In this document: piece by piece, positions 50,625 to 62,922 of the stretch
Layout of the letters: the number at the start of each line of letters is the position of its first letter
Numbering within the stretch: position 1 is the stretch's first letter
DNA from: Streptococcus pneumoniae
GTDB taxonomy: Bacteria > Bacillota > Bacilli > Lactobacillales > Streptococcaceae
Direction: 5' to 3'
NCBI GenBank assembly: GCA_040719455.1
Contig: JBFDTN010000001.1
Span: forward strand, 1,459,501-1,523,500
DNA: 64,000 nt
Notes under the pieces: generated by a model
Database searches by the model: none
The model's input: only the letters and a program-made list of their open reading frames with translations
What the model was told of the DNA's origin: nothing
Program-made: the position numbers and the translations under genes

Positions 50625-51638
50625 TCATTCTTCCAAAGGATCAAAAGCAAGGCTCGGTTTGGCATTGAGGGAGAGGTCTGCAAAGTTCTCTTTGTTCCAC
50701 TCACTGACACTGGCATAGGCAATCATACCTGCATTGTCCCCACAAAGGCGTAGAGGTGGAATCACGACTTTGACATCGCAAATATCAGTTGCTAACCTTT
50801 CTCGCAAACCTTGATTGGCTGCAACACCACCAGCTACAACAAGCGTTTTAACGGGATATTTTTCAAGGGCTTTTTGGGTTTTCGCCATTAAAATATCAAG
50901 CACTGCTGCTTGAAAGCTGGCAGAGAGATCTTTATTGTCCAAAACCTCTCCTCTTTGCTCAGCATTGTGGTAGAGATTGATAAAGGCAGATTTCAGACCT
51001 GAAAAAGAAAATTCCAAATTGTCTTCTTTGATCATAGCGCGCGGAAAATCATAGATATCTTTTCCTTGATGGGCTAACTCATCAATCTCACGTCCTGCTG
51101 GGTAAGACAAACCCATGACACGACCGACCTTATCATAAGCCTCACCAACCGCATCATCACGCGTCTCACCAACAATCTTATAATCCCCTGCTTCTGCTAC
51201 ATAGACCAACTCGGTATGTCCGCCACTGACCAAGAGAGCAAGCAGAGGAAATTCTAAGTTTTCCACACTTTGCGCTGCCATCAAATGCCCTGCCATGTGG
51301 TTGACTGGAATCAAGGGAATGCCGTGTGCCCAAGCAAAGCTCTTTGCCGCAGCAAGTCCCACAAGAAGTGCCCCAACAAGCCCAGGACCAACAGTCACCG
51401 CAACAGCTGTCACATCACTCTCTTGAATGCCTGCCTGCGCTAATGCTTCCTCGATACAGGCTGTGATGACCTCCACATGATGACGGCTCGCCACTTCTGG
51501 CACCACACCGCCAAAGCGCTTGTGGCTCTCGATTTGACTGGCAATGATATTGGACAATAATTCTGTTTCATTTTTCATCACAGCGACACTGGTTTCGTCG
51601 CAGGATGTTTCAAAAGCTAATATATATCTATCTTTCAT
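50625..51638 (-). CDS. tsaD: tRNA N6-threonylcarbamoyladenosine synthase subunit TsaD
   Basis: Transfers threonylcarbamoyl to A37 of ANN-decoding tRNAs; 337 residues. The fold start [16 protein letters not shown], metal-binding [10 protein letters not shown] (HxxxH), [12 protein letters not shown] and [15 protein letters not shown] are diagnostic. It overlaps rimI by 11 bases as the last gene of the operon. TsaE and TsaC are not in the window. Confidence 0.96.
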   Translation of the reverse strand: MKDRYILAFETSCDETSVAVMKNETELLSNIIASQIESHKRFGGVVPEVASRHHVEVITACIEEALAQAGIQESDVTAVAVTVGPGLVGALLVGLAAAKSFAWAHGIPLIPVNHMAGHLMAAQSVENLEFPLLALLVSGGHTELVYVAEAGDYKIVGETRDDAVGEAYDKVGRVMGLSYPAGREIDELAHQGKDIYDFPRAMIKEDNLEFSFSGLKSAFINLYHNAEQRGEVLDNKDLSASFQAAVLDILMAKTQKALEKYPVKTLVVAGGVAANQGLRERLATDICDVKVVIPPLRLCGDNAGMIAYASVSEWNKENFADLSLNAKPSLAFDPLEE

Positions 51639-52068
51639 TTGGTTCTCTCTTCATGATAATCGCGTCTTCCACTGGCGCGTGATAATAGTTTTTCCTCCGA
51701 GCGATTGGGGTAAAGTGTTCCTTTTTATAAAATAGCAGAGCTGGCTGATTAGAAGCCCGAACTTCGAGAAACATATCCTTCTGCTTAGGAAGCGTTGTAA
51801 ATAGCCACCTTGCAATCCCTTGACCTTGATACGCTTTCTTGACAGCAATGTGCAAGATCTCCACCTCAAAATCTGACTCCTGCGTAGCAAGAAAGCCCAC
51901 CACTTCCTCACCTACTAGAGCAAGCTGATACTCTATCAAAGGATTCTCCAAATCGCTCTCTATCTGCGCTAGAGTCCACGGGCTTACCTCATACACATCG
52001 CGAAGCAAATCATGGACCTGCACCGCCAGATCTGCTCGTTTTTTATCTAGCGTTTGTAGCTTTATCAT
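51628..52068 (-). CDS. rimI: RimI-like N-acetyltransferase
   Basis: GNAT-fold acetyltransferase of 146 residues. The acetyl-CoA loop is seen in [15 protein letters not shown], and [16 protein letters not shown] is the C-terminal part of the fold. The family modifies ribosomal protein S18 N-termini, though relatives have other targets. The start is ATG at 52068, overlapping the tsaB stop as ATGA; a longer frame is rejected. Confidence 0.9.
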   Translation of the reverse strand: MIKLQTLDKKRADLAVQVHDLLRDVYEVSPWTLAQIESDLENPLIEYQLALVGEEVVGFLATQESDFEVEILHIAVKKAYQGQGIARWLFTTLPKQKDMFLEVRASNQPALLFYKKEHFTPIARRKNYYHAPVEDAIIMKREPNER

Positions 52069-52751
52069 AGGCGTTTGATGTAGGACTGACCGTCCTCTTG
52101 ATGGTCTTTTAGCCAATTTTCCTCTGCCTCGACTCGTTTGAGATAGTTGGGAACAAAATCATGCACACGAGAAGAAGCTAAATCTAAACCCATCTTTCCA
52201 ATACGATAGGCATTTGGCAAGGTTTCCTGCCAGCTAGCTTCTGGCAAGCTCTCTTTAATCTGCTCCACAAAGCCTGCCACTTCACCGACAAAGCTCACCA
52301 CGTCTGCCTTCTTTGCACGCCCCAAAACTTCCTCAAACGACAAATGAGCCTCAGGTTCAACCAAGAGGTCATTTTCATAAAATCCCGCGTAAACATTATT
52401 TCGTCGTGCATCCATGATCGGAATCACCAAGCCTTTCTTTCCTTCAGGAACAAGCGCTTGTAAGCTCGACACTCCAACCAAATCAATCTTTAGCGTGTGA
52501 GCAAGGGTTTTTGCCGTTGCCACAGCAATCCGCAAGCCAGTATAGCTCCCAGGTCCTTCTGCTACAACAATCTTCTCCAAATCCTTGGGGGTTAAGTCCA
52601 CACTCCCCATTAAAAACTCAATTGCTGGCATCAAGGTAATGCTATGATTTTTCTTGATGTTTAGCGTCATCTCAGCTAAAAGCTCTCTATCATCTAAAAT
52701 AGCAAGTGCTAGGGCTTTACTGGATGTATCAATGCTTAAAACTTTCATCAT
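52065..52751 (-). CDS. tsaB: t6A-modification protein TsaB
   Basis: ASKHA-fold partner of TsaD; 228 residues. VLSIDTSSKALALAIL and VAEGPGSYTGLRIAVATAK are diagnostic. It lacks the metal-binding HxxxH, as expected. First gene of tsaB-rimI-tsaD. The ATG follows TAAGGAAAG. It shares a 169-bp spacer with rpoY, transcribed the other way. Confidence 0.94.
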   Translation of the reverse strand: MMKVLSIDTSSKALALAILDDRELLAEMTLNIKKNHSITLMPAIEFLMGSVDLTPKDLEKIVVAEGPGSYTGLRIAVATAKTLAHTLKIDLVGVSSLQALVPEGKKGLVIPIMDARRNNVYAGFYENDLLVEPEAHLSFEEVLGRAKKADVVSFVGEVAGFVEQIKESLPEASWQETLPNAYRIGKMGLDLASSRVHDFVPNYLKRVEAEENWLKDHQEDGQSYIKRL

Positions 52752-52920
52752 TCAACTTTCCTTACTTGATTCTCCCTCTTATTTTATGATATAATTGATA
52801 TAATTGCAACGAATCAAGGTCAATCTATTACCCAGAAAACAAAATAATTTGCTGCCTCTAAGAAAAACAGGGGCGATTTTCTGATAGTTTGATCATGAAG
52901 ATGAAAGGAAAGGAAATGAA

Positions 52921-53151
52921 ATGATTTATAAAGTTTTTTACCAAGAAACAAAAGACCGCAGCCCACGCCGTGAGAACACGCGTTCGCTCTACATGGAAGT
53001 AGAAGCAGCAAACGAACTAGATGGTCGTATCAAAGTGCGCCAACTCGTGGAAGAAAATACCAACTACAATATTGAATTTATCGAGCTATTGTCTGACAAG
53101 CACCTAGAATACGAAAAGCAATCAGGCAACTTTGAATTGACGGAGTTTTAA
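52921..53151 (+). CDS. rpoY: RNA polymerase epsilon subunit
   Basis: A small accessory RNA polymerase subunit of Firmicutes, 76 residues. [20 protein letters not shown] and [20 protein letters not shown] match the family. The ATG follows GAAAGGAAAGG. It is two bases before rnjA, the conserved rpoY-rnjA pair. A TATAAT box lies in the spacer near 52788. Confidence 0.94.
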   Translation: MIYKVFYQETKDRSPRRENTRSLYMEVEAANELDGRIKVRQLVEENTNYNIEFIELLSDKHLEYEKQSGNFELTEF

Positions 53152-53153
53152 CC

Positions 53154-54833
53154 ATGTCTTATACCTTAAAACCTGAAGAAGTAGGGGTATTTGCCATTGG
53201 CGGACTCGGTGAAATCGGAAAAAACACCTACGGAATTGAATACCAAGATGAGATTATCATCGTGGACGCTGGGATTAAATTCCCCGAAGATGACCTCTTG
53301 GGGATTGACTATGTCATCCCGGATTACTCCTATATCGTAGAAAATATCGACCGCGTCAAGGGTGTTCTCATCACTCACGGACATGAAGACCACATCGGAG
53401 GTATCCCATTTCTTCTTAAACAAGCTAATGTACCGATCTATGCTGGACCTTTGGCTCTTGCCCTCATTCGTGGCAAGTTAGAAGAGCACGGTTTGCTCCG
53501 TGATGCCAAACTCTACGAAATCAACCAAAACACAGAATTAACCTTTAAACACTTAAAAGCGACTTTCTTTCGGACAACGCACTCGATTCCAGAGCCTTTG
53601 GGGATTGTGATTCACACTCCGCAAGGAAAGATTGTTTGCACGGGCGATTTTAAATTCGACTTTACACCAGTGGGTGAGCCAGCCGATCTCCATCGTATGG
53701 CAGCCCTTGGTGAAGAAGGCGTTCTAGCTCTTTTATCGGACTCCACCAATGCCGAAGTTCCAACCTTTACCAACTCTGAAAAAGTGGTTGGACAATCTAT
53801 CATGAAAATCATTGAAGGTATCAAAGGACGGATCATCTTTGCCTCCTTTGCCTCTAATATCTTCCGTCTGCAACAGGCAACAGAGGCAGCAGTCAAGACA
53901 GGACGTAAAATCGCTGTCTTTGGACGTTCCATGGAAAAAGCTATCGCAAACGGAATTGAGCTCGGCTATATCAAGGCACCAAAAGGAACTTTCATTGATT
54001 CCAATGATTTGAAAAATTACCAAGCAGATGAGATTCTCATCATGTGTACGGGAAGTCAGGGGGAGCCTATGGCAGCCCTTTCTCGGATTGCAAACGGCAT
54101 GCACCGCCATGTGCAGTTGCAACCAGGAGACACCGTGATTTTCTCTTCTAGCCCAATCCCTGGAAATACGACAAGCGTCAACCGCTTGATTAACATTATT
54201 TCCGAAGCAGGTGTTGATGTCATTCACGGTAAGATTAACAATATCCACACCTCTGGGCACGGTGGGCAGCAAGAACAAAAACTCATGCTCCGCCTCATCA
54301 AGCCCAAATACTTTATGCCTGTCCATGGTGAATACCGTATGCAGAAAGTCCATGCTGGACTGGCTGTGGACACTGGTATTCCAAAAGAAAATATCTTCAT
54401 CATGAACAACGGTGATGTCCTTGCTCTGACAGCAAACTCTGCCCGTATTGCAGGCTCGTTCAATGCCCAAGACATCTATGTTGACGGCAATCGAATCGGT
54501 GAAATCGGAGCAGCTGTCCTTCGTGACCGCAAAGACCTATCTGAGGACGGTGTTGTCTTAGCTGTTGCGACCGTTGATTTTAAATCGAAGATGATTTTAG
54601 CTGGACCAGACATCCTCAGCCGTGGATTTATCTACATGCGTGAGTCTGGTGACCTCATTCGCCAAAGCCAGCGGCTGCTCTTTAACGCTATCCGTATCGC
54701 GCTAAAGAATAAGGACGCTAGTATTCAATCGGTCAATGGTGCCATTGTCAATGCCCTCCGACCATTCCTATACGAAAATACAGAGCGAGAACCCATTATT
54801 ATTCCTATGATTCTCACTCCTGACGAAGACTAA
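53154..54833 (+). CDS. rnjA: Ribonuclease J1
   Basis: Endo- and 5'-3' exoribonuclease of the metallo-beta-lactamase/beta-CASP group; 559 residues. The zinc motif [10 protein letters not shown] lies at about 74-83, with [18 protein letters not shown] and the beta-CASP blocks [19 protein letters not shown] and HTSGHGG. It processes and degrades mRNA. Cotranscribed with rpoY. Confidence 0.96.
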   Translation: MSYTLKPEEVGVFAIGGLGEIGKNTYGIEYQDEIIIVDAGIKFPEDDLLGIDYVIPDYSYIVENIDRVKGVLITHGHEDHIGGIPFLLKQANVPIYAGPLALALIRGKLEEHGLLRDAKLYEINQNTELTFKHLKATFFRTTHSIPEPLGIVIHTPQGKIVCTGDFKFDFTPVGEPADLHRMAALGEEGVLALLSDSTNAEVPTFTNSEKVVGQSIMKIIEGIKGRIIFASFASNIFRLQQATEAAVKTGRKIAVFGRSMEKAIANGIELGYIKAPKGTFIDSNDLKNYQADEILIMCTGSQGEPMAALSRIANGMHRHVQLQPGDTVIFSSSPIPGNTTSVNRLINIISEAGVDVIHGKINNIHTSGHGGQQEQKLMLRLIKPKYFMPVHGEYRMQKVHAGLAVDTGIPKENIFIMNNGDVLALTANSARIAGSFNAQDIYVDGNRIGEIGAAVLRDRKDLSEDGVVLAVATVDFKSKMILAGPDILSRGFIYMRESGDLIRQSQRLLFNAIRIALKNKDASIQSVNGAIVNALRPFLYENTEREPIIIPMILTPDED

Positions 54834-54838
54834 CTCTC

Positions 54839-54873
54839 AATCTCTCTCTATGAAATAGAGAGAGATTTTTTCT
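54839..54873 (+). terminator. rnjA terminator
   Basis: A perfect 13-bp stem (54839-54851 / 54855-54867) followed by a T-run, five bases after the stop. The rest of the gap to 55060 shows nothing recognisable. Confidence 0.88.
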
Positions 54874-55060
54874 TGCCTATCCATAAATTTTAAGCAGGAA
54901 GTCCTAGGCATAACGAGTTAAGAACATAATAGCTTGAGCATTCCATGACCATAGTGGATTGAGAAAGAAATAGGATAAAACAAAGAGTATAGATAGAACT
55001 TACATTCATCAAAACGACTGGACCGTGTCCTAATCTTTATTCCATTCACTCTCTATTCAG

Positions 55061-55096
55061 ACAAAAAAATCGCAGGCTCATAGCACTGCGATTTTT
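55061..55096 (-). terminator. rpoC terminator
   Basis: AAAAATCGCAG/CTGCGATTTTT with a 10-base loop and a T-run on the minus strand, six bases after rpoC. Confidence 0.88.
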
Positions 55097-55102
55097 GTAA
55101 TC

Positions 55103-58100
55103 TTATTTTTCAACAACAGGTTCAGCTGCAAGAACTTCTTCTACAATTTCATCTGTGTCTAATTCTGGATCAATGATTTCAACTTCATTAACCGCTTGTG
55201 GTTCCAAGTTACGGTAGCGTGCCATACCTGTACCAGCTGGGATAATCTTACCAATGATAACATTTTCCTTGAGACCAAGGAGATGGTCTTTCTTACCACG
55301 GATCGCCGCATCTGTGAGGACACGAGTGGTTTCTTGGAAGGAAGCCGCTGACAAGAAACTATTGGTTTCAAGTGAGGCTTTGGTAATTCCCATAAGGACT
55401 GGACGAGCTGTCGCAGGAACACCACCTGAGATGACTACATCACGGTTGGCATCGGTAAAGTCTGTAATATCCATGAGTGTTCCCATGAGAAGGTCTGTAT
55501 CTCCTGGATCCATGATACGAACTTTGCGAATCATTTGGCGAACCATTACCTCGATGTGTTTGTCTCCGATTTCTACCCCTTGGCTACGGTAAACTTTTTG
55601 AACCTCAGACAGGAGATAGGTTTCAACAGACAAGACATCACGAACAGCAAGCAAGTGTTTGGGTTGGATTGACCCTTCTGTGAGGGCTTGTCCACGAGAG
55701 ACTTGGTCTCCCACTTCCACTTTCATGCGGGCTGTAAATGGCACCACATACTCACCTTCGCCAGTTTGACCTTTAACAAAGACTTTCTTAGTACGAGTAG
55801 AAGCATCTTCTTCGATAGCAGTAACTTCCCCTTTGACCTCTGTAATGACCGCTTCCCCTTTTGGATTGCGGGCTTCAAAGATTTCTTGGACACGAGGAAG
55901 ACCCTGTGTGATATCGGTATTTGAGGCAACCCCTCCCGTGTGGAAGGTACGCATGGTCAACTGAGTACCTGGCTCACCGATAGATTGGGCAGCGATGGTT
56001 CCGACTGCTTCTCCGACCTCAACAGCATCCCCTGTTGCCAAGTTGATACCGTAACAGTGACGGCACACCCCATGGCGAGTATCACAGGTAAAGACAGAGC
56101 GAATGGTTACTTCTTCAACACCAGCATTCACAATCTCACGAGCAATATCTTCGGTAATCAACTGATTTGGTCCGATGATAACAACTCCTGTCTCTGGATG
56201 TTTAACTGTTTTCTTGGTATAACGACCATTCAAACGCTCTTCCAGTGGCTCAATCATTTCCTTGCCATCTGTGATCGAACGGATGAGAAGTCCACGGTCT
56301 GTACCACAGTCATCCTCACGGATGATAACGTCTTGAGCAACGTCAACAAGACGACGAGTAAGATAACCTGAGTCGGCTGTCTTAAGCGCCGTATCGGTCA
56401 TCCCTTTACGAGCACCGTGTGTTGAGAAGAACATTTCAAGAACGGACAAACCTTCACGGAAGTTAGATAAGATCGGTAACTCCATGATACGACCGTTCGG
56501 TGCGGCCATCAATCCACGCATACCCGCAAGCTGCGAGAAGTTGGAGATATTACCACGGGCTCCAGAATCCATCATCATAACGATTGGGTTCTTCGGATCT
56601 TGGTTGGCAATCAAGCGTTTTTCCAATTTTTCACGGGCTGCACGCCATTCTGCCGTTACAGCATTGTAACGCTCATCATCCGTAATCATACCACGGCGGA
56701 ATTGCTTCGTGATTTGCTCTACACGGTGGTGAGACTCTTCGATGATTTCTGCCTTGTCATCAACCACAGGAATATCGGCAATCCCCACTGTCAAACCAGC
56801 AAGGGTTGAATGGTGGTAACCAAGGTCTTTCAAGCGGTCAAGGAAGGCAGAAGTTTCTGTCGTACGGAAACGCTTGAAGATTTCTGCGATGATATTTCCA
56901 AAGTTTTTCTTCTTAAATGGAGGATTGATCTCAAGGGCCTCAATCGCTTCTTTGACATTTTGACCTGGTGCCAAGAAATACTTGCTAGGCACGCCTTCTG
57001 TCAAGTTCGCATTGTTTGGCTCTTGTTGATAAGGGAATTCCTCTGGCATGATCGCATTGAAGAGAATCTTACCAACCGTTGTCAAGAGAATCTTGTGTTT
57101 TTGGTCTTCTGTCCAAGGCTTGTTCAAGCTATCTGTCGCAATACCCACACGAGTATGCAAGTGAACATAGCCATTTTTCAAAGCCATGACTGCTTCATCC
57201 GCATCCTTGAAGACCATTCCTTCGCCTTCACGTCCAGCTTCTTCCATGGTCAAGTAGTAGTTCCCTAGAACCATATCCTGAGATGGAGTTACGACTGGTT
57301 TTCCGTCTTTCGGATTCAAGATGTGCTCTGCCGCAAGCATAAGGATACGTGCTTCGGCTTGTGCTTCTTCAGAAAGTGGAACGTGAATCGCCATTTGGTC
57401 TCCGTCAAAGTCGGCATTGTAGGCCTCACACACGAGTGGGTGCAAGCGCAAAGCTTTACCATCAATCAAGACAGGCTCAAAGGCTTGGATTCCAAGTCTG
57501 TGAAGGGTCGGTGCGCGGTTCAAAAGCACTGGGTGTTCTTTGATGACTTCTTCTAAGATGTCCCAAATACGCTCATCGCCACGTTCTACCAAGCGTTTTG
57601 CTGCTTTTACGTTTTGCACGATGTCTCGAGCAACGATTTCACGCATCACAAATGGTTTGAAAAGCTCAATCGCCATTTCACGTGGTACACCACATTGGTA
57701 CATTTTGAGAGTTGGACCAACAGCGATAACCGAACGTCCTGAGAAGTCAACCCGTTTTCCAAGAAGGTTTTGACGGAAACGTCCTTGTTTCCCTTTCAGC
57801 ATGTGACTGAGGGATTTAAGCGGACGACTACCTGGTCCTGTAATCGGACGACCACGACGACCGTTGTCAATCAAAGCATCAACCGCTTCTTGGAGCATCC
57901 GTTTTTCATTTTGCACGATGATTCCAGGGGCGTTGAGTTCCAAGAGACGTGCGAGACGGTTGTTACGGTTAATCACACGACGATACAAGTCATTCAAGTC
58001 AGAAGCCGCGAAACGTCCACCATCCAACTGAACCATCGGACGCAAATCTGGTGGAATAACTGGCAAAATGTTTAAAATCATCCATTCTGGTTTGTTTCCA

Positions 58101-58759
58101 GATTTATAGAAGGCATCCAACACGTCCAAACGACGAACAGCTTTGATCCGCTTTTGTCCTGTTGCAACTTTCAATTCTTCCTTCAAAGCAATGATTTCTT
58201 TTTCCAAATCAACTTGCTTGAGAAGGTCTTGAATAGCTTCCGCTCCCATTTTGGCAACAAATGAGCCAGGACCGTATTCCCGCAATTTTTCACGGTACTC
58301 ACGCTCTGTCATGATTGATTTGTGCTCAAGCGGCGTATCTTTTGGATCAATCACTACATAAGCAGCGAAGTAAATAACTTCTTCAAGGGCACGAGGGCTC
58401 ATATCAAGGGTCAAGCCCATACGGCTTGGAATCCCTTTAAAGTACCAGATGTGAGACACTGGGGCTTTCAATTCAATATGCCCCATACGCTCACGGCGGA
58501 CTTTCGCACGTGTTACCTCAACCCCACAGCGGTCACAAACAATTCCCTTGTAACGGATTCGTTTGTATTTTCCACAGGCACATTCCCAGTCCTTGGTCGG
58601 CCCAAAGATGACTTCATCAAATAGACCCTCCCGTTCTGGTTTTAGTGTGCGGTAATTGATTGTTTCAGGTTTCTTCACTTCTCCATAAGACCACGAACGG
58701 ACCTTGCTTGGAGAGGCTAGGGTGATTTGCATACTTTTAAAACGATTTACATCAACCAC
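55103..58759 (-). CDS. rpoC: RNA polymerase beta' subunit
   Basis: Catalytic clamp subunit of 1218 residues. The N-terminal zinc ribbon has [20 protein letters not shown]. The active-site Mg motif is [15 protein letters not shown]. The later Cys cluster [13 protein letters not shown] and the trigger-loop region [18 protein letters not shown] follow. The start codon is GTG at 58759 after AAAGGTAAG. It is 34 bases downstream of rpoB in one operon. Confidence 0.98.
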   Translation of the reverse strand: MVDVNRFKSMQITLASPSKVRSWSYGEVKKPETINYRTLKPEREGLFDEVIFGPTKDWECACGKYKRIRYKGIVCDRCGVEVTRAKVRRERMGHIELKAPVSHIWYFKGIPSRMGLTLDMSPRALEEVIYFAAYVVIDPKDTPLEHKSIMTEREYREKLREYGPGSFVAKMGAEAIQDLLKQVDLEKEIIALKEELKVATGQKRIKAVRRLDVLDAFYKSGNKPEWMILNILPVIPPDLRPMVQLDGGRFAASDLNDLYRRVINRNNRLARLLELNAPGIIVQNEKRMLQEAVDALIDNGRRGRPITGPGSRPLKSLSHMLKGKQGRFRQNLLGKRVDFSGRSVIAVGPTLKMYQCGVPREMAIELFKPFVMREIVARDIVQNVKAAKRLVERGDERIWDILEEVIKEHPVLLNRAPTLHRLGIQAFEPVLIDGKALRLHPLVCEAYNADFDGDQMAIHVPLSEEAQAEARILMLAAEHILNPKDGKPVVTPSQDMVLGNYYLTMEEAGREGEGMVFKDADEAVMALKNGYVHLHTRVGIATDSLNKPWTEDQKHKILLTTVGKILFNAIMPEEFPYQQEPNNANLTEGVPSKYFLAPGQNVKEAIEALEINPPFKKKNFGNIIAEIFKRFRTTETSAFLDRLKDLGYHHSTLAGLTVGIADIPVVDDKAEIIEESHHRVEQITKQFRRGMITDDERYNAVTAEWRAAREKLEKRLIANQDPKNPIVMMMDSGARGNISNFSQLAGMRGLMAAPNGRIMELPILSNFREGLSVLEMFFSTHGARKGMTDTALKTADSGYLTRRLVDVAQDVIIREDDCGTDRGLLIRSITDGKEMIEPLEERLNGRYTKKTVKHPETGVVIIGPNQLITEDIAREIVNAGVEEVTIRSVFTCDTRHGVCRHCYGINLATGDAVEVGEAVGTIAAQSIGEPGTQLTMRTFHTGGVASNTDITQGLPRVQEIFEARNPKGEAVITEVKGEVTAIEEDASTRTKKVFVKGQTGEGEYVVPFTARMKVEVGDQVSRGQALTEGSIQPKHLLAVRDVLSVETYLLSEVQKVYRSQGVEIGDKHIEVMVRQMIRKVRIMDPGDTDLLMGTLMDITDFTDANRDVVISGGVPATARPVLMGITKASLETNSFLSAASFQETTRVLTDAAIRGKKDHLLGLKENVIIGKIIPAGTGMARYRNLEPQAVNEVEIIDPELDTDEIVEEVLAAEPVVEK

Positions 58760-58793
58760 TATTTCTTACCTTTCTTCATGTTCTACATAGCGC

Positions 58794-61700
58794 CTAGTCT
58801 TCTTTTGTTTCGACTACTGGCTCTTCTTTTCCTTCAGCATCAAAGGCTGCTTTTGCTTCTTTAGCGGCTTTTTCACGCGCTTTTTCAAGATCATCAACGT
58901 GGATGACATCGTCATCTTCCCCTTCATCCAAATCACGAAGTTCTACTTCTTGATCATCTTCATCAAGGACACGCATGTCAAGACCGAGTGATTGCAATTC
59001 TTTCACCAATACGCGGAATGATTCTGGTACACCTGGTTTTGGAATTGGTTTACCTTTAGTGATGGCTTCATAGGCTTTCAAACGTCCATTGACATCATCT
59101 GACTTGTAGGTCAAGATTTCTTGAAGAACGTTTGACGCACCATACGCTTCAAGTGCCCAAACCTCCATCTCACCAAAACGTTGTCCACCAAATTGTGCCT
59201 TACCTCCAAGCGGCTGTTGCGTAACCATAGAGTATGGTCCAACAGAACGTGCGTGAAGTTTATCATCAACCATGTGGTGGAGCTTGATCATGTACATGAC
59301 CCCAACAGAGACACGGTTGTCAAACGGCTCACCGGTACGACCGTCGTAGAGGATCGTCTTCGCATCGCTATCCATACCTGCTTCTTTAACCGTTGACCAG
59401 AGATCTTCTGAGCTTGCTCCGTCAAAGACTGGTGTGGCAATGTGGATACCCAAGTTGCGGGCAGCCATTCCAAGGTGGAGTTCCATAACCTGTCCGATAT
59501 TCATACGTGATGGCACCCCAAGTGGGTTCAACATGATGTCAACCGGTGTTCCGTCTGGAAGATACGGCATATCTTCGACTGGTACGATACGAGAGACAAC
59601 CCCTTTGTTTCCGTGGCGTCCCGCCATCTTATCTCCGACCTTGATCTTACGTTTTTGAGCGATGTAAACGCGAACCAGCATGTTCACACCAGATTGCAAT
59701 TCATCCCCATTTGCACGGGTAAAGATTTTCACATCACGAACGACACCATCGGCACCGTGTGGTACACGAAGCGATGTATCACGAACTTCACGAGACTTAT
59801 CTCCAAAGATGGCATGAAGAAGGCGTTCTTCTGCTGAAAGATCTTTCTCTCCTTTTGGCGTAACTTTACCAACCAGGATATCCCCTTCTTTGACCTCAGC
59901 ACCAATGCGTATAATTCCCATTTCATCAAGGTTTTTAAGGGCATCTTCACCAACGTTTGGAATTTCGCGAGTGATTTCTTCAGGGCCTAACTTAGTATCG
60001 CGCGTTTCTGATTCATATTCTTCCAAGTGAACAGACGTATAGACATCTTCTTTCACAAGGCGCTCACTCATGATAACCGCATCCTCGAAGTTGTATCCTT
60101 CCCATGTCATGTAGGCAACGATTGGGTTTTGTCCAAGCGCCATTTCCCCATTTTCCATAGAAGGTCCATCCGCGATAAAGTCACCTTTTTCAACGGTATC
60201 TCCAAGTTTCACAAGGGTACGTTGGTTGTAAGCTGTACCTGAGTTTGAACGGCGGAATTTTTGAATATGGTAAACATCAAGTGATCCATCTTCACGGCGT
60301 ACTTCTACCTTGTCTGCATCTGCATAGGTTACTTTCCCATCATGCTGAGCAATGACTGCGGCTCCTGAGTCATGCGCTGCCTGATATTCCATACCAGTTC
60401 CCACATAAGGAGCTTTTGGATCGATCAATGGCACAGCCTGACGTTGCATGTTGGCTCCCATGAGGGCACGGTTGGAGTCGTCGTTTTCAAGGAAAGGAAT
60501 ACATGCTGTCGCAACGGCAACTACCTGCTTAGGCGATACATCCATGAAATCTACTTCGCTAGATGGGAATTCTTGGTTATTCCCTTGATGACGTCCCATC
60601 ACGACGCTTTCTGCAAAGCCACCTTTTTCATTCAATTTTGAATTTGCCTGAGCCACGATGTACTCATCTTCTTCATCAGCGGTCAACCACACGATGTCGT
60701 TGGTGACAACACCGTTTTCACGATCAACACGACGGTACGGTGTTTGGATGAATCCATAACGGTTCAAATGTCCATAAGAAGACAAGTTATTAATCAAACC
60801 GATGTTTGGTCCCTCAGGCGTTTCAATCGGACACATACGACCATAGTGCGTATAGTGCACGTCACGGACTTCATAGCCGGCACGGTCACGCGTCAAACCA
60901 CCAGGTCCCAAGGCTGACAAACGGCGTTTATGCGACAACTCTGACAATGGATTGTGTTGGTCCATGAACTGAGACAACTGAGATGAACCAAAGAATTCTT
61001 TAATCGCAGCGGTCACAGGACGGATATTGATGATTTGTTGCGGTGTCAATACTTCATTGTCTTGCACACTCATGCGCTCGCGGACATTACGTTCCATACG
61101 AGACAAACCAAGACGTACTTGGTTGGCAAGCAATTCACCGACGGCACGAATCCGACGATTTCCAAGGTGGTCAATATCATCCACACGACCAAGACCTTCT
61201 GCCAAGTTCAAGAAATAGCTCATTTCTGCCAAAATATCAGCCGGAGTCACTACACGAACTTTGTCATCTGGATTGGCATTTCCGATAATAGTTACGACAC
61301 GTTCTGGATCTGTCGGAGCCACAACCTTGAATTTTTGAAGAGTAACAGGCTCTGTCAAAACGGCTGAATCGTTTGGAATATAGACGATTTTGTTCAAATC
61401 ACCATCTAGGTGCTCTGCAATGCTATCAATTACGCTGCGAGTCATGATTGTTCCAGCTTCGACAAGAATTTCACCTGTCTCAGGATCCACCAATGGCTCT
61501 GCAATCGTTTGGTTCAACAAACGTGTTTTTACATTTAATTTTTTGTTAATCTTGTAGCGACCAACGCCAGCCAAGTCATAACGACGTGGGTCAAAGAAGC
61601 GAGCAATCAAAAGGCTACGAGAGCTTTCTGCTGTCTTTGGCTCACCTGGACGAAGACGCTCATAGATTTCTTTCAAGGCTTCATCCGTACGAGAATCCAT

Positions 61701-62387
61701 TGGATTTTTGTGAATATCTTTTTCAATGGTATTGCGAACCAAATCACTATCTCCAAAGATATCAAAAATCTCATCATCACCAGAGAATCCAAGAGCACGC
61801 ACTAGCGTTGTAAATGGAATCTTACGCGTACGGTCAATTCGTGTATAAGCGATGTCTTTAGAGTCGGTCTCAAGCTCCAACCAAGCCCCACGGTTTGGAA
61901 TGACAGTTGAGCCATAGCCGATTTTTCCGTTTTTATCAACCTTATCATTAAAGTAAACACCAGGAGAGCGCACCAACTGACTAACAATAATCCGTTCTCC
62001 ACCATTGATGATGAAGGTTCCCATTTCAGTCATGAGAGGGAAGTCCCCAAAGAACACTTCTTGAGTCTTGATTTCACCAGTTTCCTTGTTAATCAAACGG
62101 AAAGTGACAAAAATAGGCGCAGAATAGCTGGCATCGTGGATACGAGCCTCTTCCAAGCTATATTTTGGCTCCTTGATTTCATAGCCTACAAATTCCAATT
62201 CCATGGTATCTGTAAAGTTTGAAATAGGAAGCACATCCTCAAAGACTTCCTTCAAGCCATGGTCCAAAAAATCCTTGAACGAATCCGTTTGGATTTCAAT
62301 CAAATTAGGTAAATCAAGAACCTCTTTAATTCTTGAAAAACTACGACGCGTACGGTGTTTTCCGTACTGAACTTCATGTCCTGCCAA
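58794..62387 (-). CDS. rpoB: RNA polymerase beta subunit
   Basis: RNA polymerase subunit of 1197 residues. The rifampicin-pocket segment reads [20 protein letters not shown] then [10 protein letters not shown], the usual sensitive-type residues. [20 protein letters not shown] and [20 protein letters not shown] are further core motifs, and the C-terminus is acidic. The start codon is TTG at 62387, seven bases after AAAGGAG, as in other streptococci (protein start [11 protein letters not shown]). The 5' leader holds two tandem structured repeats. Confidence 0.98.
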   Translation of the reverse strand: MAGHEVQYGKHRTRRSFSRIKEVLDLPNLIEIQTDSFKDFLDHGLKEVFEDVLPISNFTDTMELEFVGYEIKEPKYSLEEARIHDASYSAPIFVTFRLINKETGEIKTQEVFFGDFPLMTEMGTFIINGGERIIVSQLVRSPGVYFNDKVDKNGKIGYGSTVIPNRGAWLELETDSKDIAYTRIDRTRKIPFTTLVRALGFSGDDEIFDIFGDSDLVRNTIEKDIHKNPMDSRTDEALKEIYERLRPGEPKTAESSRSLLIARFFDPRRYDLAGVGRYKINKKLNVKTRLLNQTIAEPLVDPETGEILVEAGTIMTRSVIDSIAEHLDGDLNKIVYIPNDSAVLTEPVTLQKFKVVAPTDPERVVTIIGNANPDDKVRVVTPADILAEMSYFLNLAEGLGRVDDIDHLGNRRIRAVGELLANQVRLGLSRMERNVRERMSVQDNEVLTPQQIINIRPVTAAIKEFFGSSQLSQFMDQHNPLSELSHKRRLSALGPGGLTRDRAGYEVRDVHYTHYGRMCPIETPEGPNIGLINNLSSYGHLNRYGFIQTPYRRVDRENGVVTNDIVWLTADEEDEYIVAQANSKLNEKGGFAESVVMGRHQGNNQEFPSSEVDFMDVSPKQVVAVATACIPFLENDDSNRALMGANMQRQAVPLIDPKAPYVGTGMEYQAAHDSGAAVIAQHDGKVTYADADKVEVRREDGSLDVYHIQKFRRSNSGTAYNQRTLVKLGDTVEKGDFIADGPSMENGEMALGQNPIVAYMTWEGYNFEDAVIMSERLVKEDVYTSVHLEEYESETRDTKLGPEEITREIPNVGEDALKNLDEMGIIRIGAEVKEGDILVGKVTPKGEKDLSAEERLLHAIFGDKSREVRDTSLRVPHGADGVVRDVKIFTRANGDELQSGVNMLVRVYIAQKRKIKVGDKMAGRHGNKGVVSRIVPVEDMPYLPDGTPVDIMLNPLGVPSRMNIGQVMELHLGMAARNLGIHIATPVFDGASSEDLWSTVKEAGMDSDAKTILYDGRTGEPFDNRVSVGVMYMIKLHHMVDDKLHARSVGPYSMVTQQPLGGKAQFGGQRFGEMEVWALEAYGASNVLQEILTYKSDDVNGRLKAYEAITKGKPIPKPGVPESFRVLVKELQSLGLDMRVLDEDDQEVELRDLDEGEDDDVIHVDDLEKAREKAAKEAKAAFDAEGKEEPVVETKED

Positions 62388-62405
62388 GTTTCTAACTCCT
62401 TTATT

Positions 62406-62625
62406 AAGATACTAAGGGCGTAAAAAGCCAAACAAAAATAGGAGATTGACGATGTGTTCCGTGAACACAAGGAAATCTATCTTTTTTGGAGAGCTTTTAG
62501 CCCGAGTTCAATTATAAGATACTAAGGGCGTAAAAAGCCAAACAAAAATAGGAGATTAACGACGTGCTCCGTAAACACAAGGAAATCTATCTTTTTTGGA
62601 GAACTTTTAGCCCGAGTTTCATTAG
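62406..62625 (-). ncRNA. rpoB leader: two tandem 110-nt structured units (Lacto-rpoB-like)
   Basis: Two nearly identical 110-base units (62406-62515 and 62516-62625) end 18 bases before the rpoB start codon. As RNA each folds into a long imperfect hairpin: GGGC..GCCC, AAAAG..CTTTT, CAAAAA..TTTTTG, AGATT..AATCT, and a tip GTGTTC-ACG-GAACAC. In the upstream copy the tip is GTGTTT-ACG-GAGCAC, kept paired by G-U wobbles. Position suits the Lacto-rpoB motif described upstream of rpoB in lactic acid bacteria; the match itself is inferred. Confidence 0.65.
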
Positions 62626-62785
62626 TCTTTGGAAGATAATCTTCCTGATTTTCATGGCTTACAAAAAGGGCGATTGTCTGCTTTGGTGCCACTTTTTAAA
62701 GCTCATGAAATCTTCCATTTGTCCTTTTGTTCTATTTTCAGAAAATTTAAGTTTACATGACAAACAATCTTTTTCTAAAAAATAG
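62626..62785. other. Presumed rpoB promoter region
   Basis: There is no gene. GGAAGATAATCTTCC at 62632-62646 is a short perfect palindrome. TTGTCA on the minus strand is the best -35-like hexamer, but no convincing -10 follows at 17 bases. Confidence 0.3.
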
Positions 62786-62835
62786 GCACAAAAAGAGCAG
62801 CTAAATCGGACTCTCTAAAGCTTGATTTAACTGCT
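62786..62835 (-). terminator. Terminator of the right-edge lipoprotein gene
   Basis: A 12-bp stem with one G-U pair (62796-62807 / 62824-62835) followed by CTTTTTGTG on the minus strand. It separates the lipoprotein from rpoB, or attenuates readthrough. Confidence 0.75.
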
Positions 62836-62922
62836 GTTCGCTTTATATGGACAATATTTCAAATAAAGCAGACGACAAATAATTATTACAATTATAGCAC
62901 ATCTTCTACTATTTTTCAAGGT

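Noticed and set aside
53733..54470. 245-codon open frame antisense to rnjA
   Set aside because: Lies wholly inside a highly conserved gene, is rich in Cys/His/Trp in an improbable pattern and has no ribosome binding site; a shadow of rnjA codon use.
56810..57268. 152-codon and other open frames antisense to rpoC and rpoB
   Set aside because: They mirror the conserved polymerase codons and have no initiation signals or family features.
62564..62785. 73-codon plus-strand frame in the rpoB leader
   Set aside because: Starts inside the structured repeat and runs antisense to the rpoB leader; no ribosome binding site.
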